Part shown: piece after piece, positions 16,174-18,465 of the stretch | Layout of the letters: each line of letters begins with the position of its first letter | How positions within the stretch are numbered: position 1 is the first letter of the stretch | Assembly (NCBI GenBank): GCA_947313855.1 | Contig: CAMZNS010000049.1 | Span: 1-18,465 of the forward strand | Length of the DNA stretch: 18,465 nt | Direction of reading: 5' to 3' | Source of the DNA: an uncultured Deferribacteraceae bacterium | GTDB lineage: Bacteria; Chrysiogenota; Deferribacteres; CAMZNJ01 | Notes under the pieces: generated by a model | What the model saw: the letters and a program-made list of their open reading frames with translations, nothing else | Database searches by the model: none | Told to the model about the DNA's origin: nothing | Program-made: the position numbers and the translations under genes

Positions 16174-17205
16174 GTGGGAGTTCGTTTCTGGAGAAGAGTG
16201 AAAATTGCACCGGGTGTAACACTAAACTTGAGCAAGAAAAGTGCATCGATGTCATTCGGTCCGCGAGGAGCAAAGTTTACCGTAGGACCCCATGGGAAGA
16301 GAACAACCATAGGGGCAACAGGTACGGGGCTGTTTTACACCAAGGTGCATTCCAAAAAGAAGGGTACCCAAAGACCATCCTCATCGCAATCGCAATCGCA
16401 ATCAACACAGCCTGACACACTAAATCTAGGGTTTTTACAAAAACTTAGCACTTCAGAAGAGGAAAAAGCCCTAGTTGATGGATTGCGTGAGATATATTGT
16501 GCCAATGAAGATGCTGCCCTAAAGCACCTCGAGCAAGCAACTAACCTAGCAGATGCAACATACCTTGCGGCTGTCATCTCCCTAAATAACAATCAGCTGG
16601 ACAACTCTGAAAAGTACTTTCTGATGGCCGAACAAAAACACCAACAGCTTGGCACCTATTTCAATAAATACGAAGTGAGTGCCATCATGAGCCTACCAAT
16701 CACAAACGAAGTGTACGTCAAGGTTGACCCAAACCTAAGGGGTGTACTACTCGGTCTAGCGGAGGTCTATCAGGCTCAAGGTGCGTGGCAAGATGCTGTC
16801 CGCTGTCTTCAAAGATTGCGAAAATCTGACCCCGACGATGTTGCAGTAAAATTATCTCTCGCTGAGCTACTGATGGAAGCACACCCTGATAGCAAAAGTG
16901 TCAGCCAAACCGTTGTGGAGATCGCCACAGGGATAGAGAACGAAACAGAGGCAGACGCAGCACTGATGCTTTACAAGGGGAAAGCACTAAGGCAACTAGG
17001 GCTAGCCACAGCAGCACGGGACACACTAACAGCAGCGTTGCGTCGCAAAAAAGGTCGATCCAACGAACTGTTACGATATCTAAGGTACGAGCGTGTGCTG
17101 GTTTACGACGATTTAGGTCAGAAAACTCGTGTCCGATCTGAGCTTGAAAAGCTTTACGCCGAAGATCCAAGCTTCGAGGACGTAGCCGAAAAACTAGGAC
17201 TGTAG
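16174..17205 (+). CDS. DUF4236-domain protein with TPR-like region
   Basis: 343 residues. Residues 1-55 match the DUF4236 pattern (MGVRFWRRVKIAPGVTLNLS, SFGPRGAKFTVGPHGKRTTI, GTGLFYT), a small beta-rich N-terminal domain of unknown role. A Ser/Gln linker (about 62-80) is encoded by a CGCAAT hexanucleotide repeat. Residues 90-343 are helical with TPR-like spacing (LGLAEVYQAQGAWQDAVRCL, LYKGKALRQLGLATAARDTL), suggesting protein-protein binding. I chose GTG 16174 over the upstream ATG 16147. The GTG has GAGGGGG (16162-16168) before it and the domain starts there, and the -10-like TATACA (16142-16147) overlaps the ATG. No signal peptide. Stands alone; function unknown. Confidence 0.8.
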   Translation: MGVRFWRRVKIAPGVTLNLSKKSASMSFGPRGAKFTVGPHGKRTTIGATGTGLFYTKVHSKKKGTQRPSSSQSQSQSTQPDTLNLGFLQKLSTSEEEKALVDGLREIYCANEDAALKHLEQATNLADATYLAAVISLNNNQLDNSEKYFLMAEQKHQQLGTYFNKYEVSAIMSLPITNEVYVKVDPNLRGVLLGLAEVYQAQGAWQDAVRCLQRLRKSDPDDVAVKLSLAELLMEAHPDSKSVSQTVVEIATGIENETEADAALMLYKGKALRQLGLATAARDTLTAALRRKKGRSNELLRYLRYERVLVYDDLGQKTRVRSELEKLYAEDPSFEDVAEKLGL

Positions 17206-17251
17206 AACCCTACTCTGCCATCACGGAGGCGTGCGACAACTTACCCTTTCC

Positions 17252-17279
17252 TCGACACTCTAAGAAACAGTGTTATATT
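17252..17279 (+). promoter_or_regulatory. Promoter of the flavodoxin/ferredoxin gene
   Basis: TCGACA (17252-17257), 16 bases, TATATT (17274-17279). The predicted start near 17286 falls on the earliest possible GTG codon, which supports the downstream ATG 17340 as the true start. Confidence 0.5.
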
Positions 17280-17339
17280 TTATATGTGGTGTTGCAAAAC
17301 ACTGCTAGGATGGTATGTTATGATAGGAGAGGTGCGGCA

Positions 17340-18128
17340 ATGAAAACTGTGGAGCTGTATTACTACTCTGGTGCGGGTAACACAAAATTTGTAGCACAAA
17401 AAACAAGCTCTCAACTTAAGAAGCTCGGGCATGACGTGAGATTGATCAGAGTGAGTCAGACGAGTGTTTCAACTGCTTTTCAGGATGCAGACATCTATAT
17501 CATCGGGTTCCCGATATACGGTCTAACGTCCCCCCAGTTAGTAAAAGATTTGATCCATCAGATAGACGGTAAGGGTAAGCCTGTGGGATTTTTTTGCACA
17601 AAGGCACTTATCTCGGGCAACTCGATCCAAGAGCTAGGTCAACCAAATGGCATAAATACTGTTGCCAAGATGGAGCTGTATATGCCGGCGACGGATATGC
17701 TGGCTTTTCTGGCTTATCCTCAGTCGTTTACGGAAAAAATTATAAAATTCTTTCACTCTAGAAGGATCGATAACAGGGTAGAAAAATTTGTTTCTCAAGT
17801 ATTGAGGTCGAACCCGATAACTGTTAGGGGTAAGTGGTATGTTCCCCTATCTTTTCTCATACCACGAAAAGCAGTAGAAGCGTTTCACGGTATGTATTCG
17901 AAGCTTATCCCGCAGTTTTACTCTCAGGTGGATATTTGCACCAAGTGCATGAAGTGTGTTCGTGAGTGCCCTAGGGACAATATCTGGATGGACACGCAAG
18001 GTCATATTCAGTTTGGGACAAGCTGTGACGTTTGCCTTCACTGCGTTCATCACTGCCCACCTCATTCGATTCAAGTAGGTAGGTCTACCCTGGGTAAAAC
18101 TAGATACCGACGACCTAGCATCAAGTAA
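17340..18128 (+). CDS. Flavodoxin-like / 2[4Fe-4S] ferredoxin fusion (EFR1 family)
   Basis: 262 residues. The N-terminal half is flavodoxin-like: YYYSGAGNTKFVA is the FMN phosphate loop (7-19) and IIGFPIYGLTSPQL a second FMN-contacting region near 55-68. The C-terminal part carries two CX2CX2CX3CP clusters (C200, C203, C206, C210 and C229, C232, C235, C239) for two [4Fe-4S] centres. This is the layout of EFR1-family ferredoxins, cytoplasmic electron carriers of anaerobes; the partner is unknown. Start ATG 17340 has AGGAGAGG (17325-17332) seven bases before it. The in-frame GTG at 17286 has no ribosome binding site. Consistent with an anaerobic or facultative lifestyle. Confidence 0.88.
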   Translation: MKTVELYYYSGAGNTKFVAQKTSSQLKKLGHDVRLIRVSQTSVSTAFQDADIYIIGFPIYGLTSPQLVKDLIHQIDGKGKPVGFFCTKALISGNSIQELGQPNGINTVAKMELYMPATDMLAFLAYPQSFTEKIIKFFHSRRIDNRVEKFVSQVLRSNPITVRGKWYVPLSFLIPRKAVEAFHGMYSKLIPQFYSQVDICTKCMKCVRECPRDNIWMDTQGHIQFGTSCDVCLHCVHHCPPHSIQVGRSTLGKTRYRRPSIK

Positions 18129-18179
18129 AATAAGCTTTCAGGTGGGGGAGCCTTAGTATAACGATTCCCCTTGCGTGTT

Positions 18180-18206
18180 ATTCGTATCATTCGTGCCATT
18201 CGTAGG
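18180..18206. repeat. Three 9-bp units (ATTCGTNNN)
   Basis: ATTCGTATC, ATTCGTGCC, ATTCGTAGG in tandem, between the two convergent genes. Too short and imperfect to assign a role. Confidence 0.7.
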
Positions 18207-18210
18207 GCTC

Positions 18211-18224
18211 TTCAGTTTACTGAA
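18211..18224. terminator. Short palindrome between convergent genes
   Basis: TTCAGT-TT-ACTGAA, 6-bp perfect arms, six bases beyond the stop of the minus-strand gene. It could be a weak bidirectional stem but has no T-run, so its role is uncertain. Confidence 0.25.
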
Positions 18225-18229
18225 CTCAG

Positions 18230-18465
18230 TCATCCTACCTTGCTATAACCGACTTTAACAGCTTGCTCCATGGCTGCGAGCTCGTCGTCGGTAAGGAAGT
18301 CAAGAAGTGAACCCCTTTTTCTGACTGAAAGGTTTCCATTGTTCTGCAGGCACAGCTGGATGAATAAATCGATCAGACGGTCAGGCATATCGATAATATC
18401 CTGTATCTCCTTCTTGGTTTTGTCGTAGTTGACCAGAAAGCTGAGCCCTTCCACAAGTTCTTCTT
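18230..18465 (-). CDS. C-terminal end of a probable Fic-family protein (partial)
   Basis: Open reading frame continues past the window edge without a stop; 78 residues are visible. The tail has MPDRLIDLFIQLCLQNNGNL, a basic KRG segment and LTDDELAAMEQAVKVGY. This resembles the C-terminal helical and winged-helix end of large Fic (AMPylator) proteins, where a QNNGxLS..KR...F..LTDEE pattern is common. The catalytic HPFxxGNGR motif would lie outside the window, so activity cannot be judged. Reads convergent to the flavodoxin/ferredoxin gene. The GTG at 18454 is only an internal codon. Confidence 0.5.
   Translation of the reverse strand, partial: EELVEGLSFLVNYDKTKKEIQDIIDMPDRLIDLFIQLCLQNNGNLSVRKRGSLLDFLTDDELAAMEQAVKVGYSKVG

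Noticed and set aside
17286-17339. GTG at 17286 as the start of the flavodoxin/ferredoxin gene
   Set aside because: It coincides with the predicted transcription start and lacks a ribosome binding site; the ATG at 17340 has AGGAGAGG and begins the flavodoxin fold properly.
18145-18170. GGGGA/TCCCC stem as a terminator of the flavodoxin/ferredoxin gene
   Set aside because: Only five pairs with a 16-base loop and no T-run; too weak to list.

Overview
The window carries housekeeping genes of a free-living or host-associated bacterium of moderate GC. The order pheA-like, aroA, cmk, ispH, rpsA, sppA resembles the aromatic/cmk/S1 cluster of Desulfuromonadia (Geobacter-type) and related deltaproteobacterial or Deferribacteres-like lineages. 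The GroEL sequence (for example its [18 protein letters not shown] stretch) fits that too. The taxonomic guess is inference from gene order and motif memory, not a search.

Layout. 39-1425 is a minus-strand pair: a DsbA-family thioredoxin-fold protein with a CGYS active site, and a membrane-anchored protein of unknown function with four cysteines. A promoter and tRNA-Asn(GTT) follow (1630-1810), then a 26/44-bp tandem repeat array (1824-2100). 2321-8559 is a co-directional block. It starts with a strongly degenerate chorismate mutase/prephenate dehydratase-like protein, then a 10-bp minisatellite with a G-quadruplex-prone core. Next come aroA (EPSP synthase, enlarged by two low-complexity insertions), cmk, ispH and rpsA (six S1 domains). 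8560-8911 is intergenic and holds two copies of a hairpin element around a 7/8-bp minisatellite. 8912-12651 has sppA, the Mg-chelatase-like AAA ATPase comM/yifB, and radC. 12876-13700 is an IclR-family regulator. 13821-15920 is the groES-groEL operon with a promoter, a leader palindrome and a possible decayed CIRCE. After a 14-bp perfect hairpin come a DUF4236+TPR protein (16174-17205), a flavodoxin/ferredoxin (EFR1-type) protein (17340-18128) and, convergent, the C-terminal end of a probable Fic-family protein running off the window edge.

How the genes fit. AroA makes EPSP for chorismate. The preceding P-protein-like gene would normally take chorismate to phenylpyruvate, but it appears to have lost most catalytic residues of both domains. 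cmk (CMP phosphorylation), ispH (isoprenoid precursors) and rpsA (translation) are packed within 0-40 bp of each other and are probably co-transcribed. GroES/GroEL form the chaperonin.

The most distinctive trait is the density of tandem repeats (7 to 44 bp units) in intergenic regions, leaders and inside coding sequence. It is accompanied by sharp switches between A/C-rich and G/T-rich coding-strand composition in genes of the same orientation. No mobile element, CRISPR array or defence island was found. The best candidates for something undescribed are the degenerate PheA-like protein with its downstream decamer array, the repeat-bearing AroA, and the monothiol DsbA-like pair.
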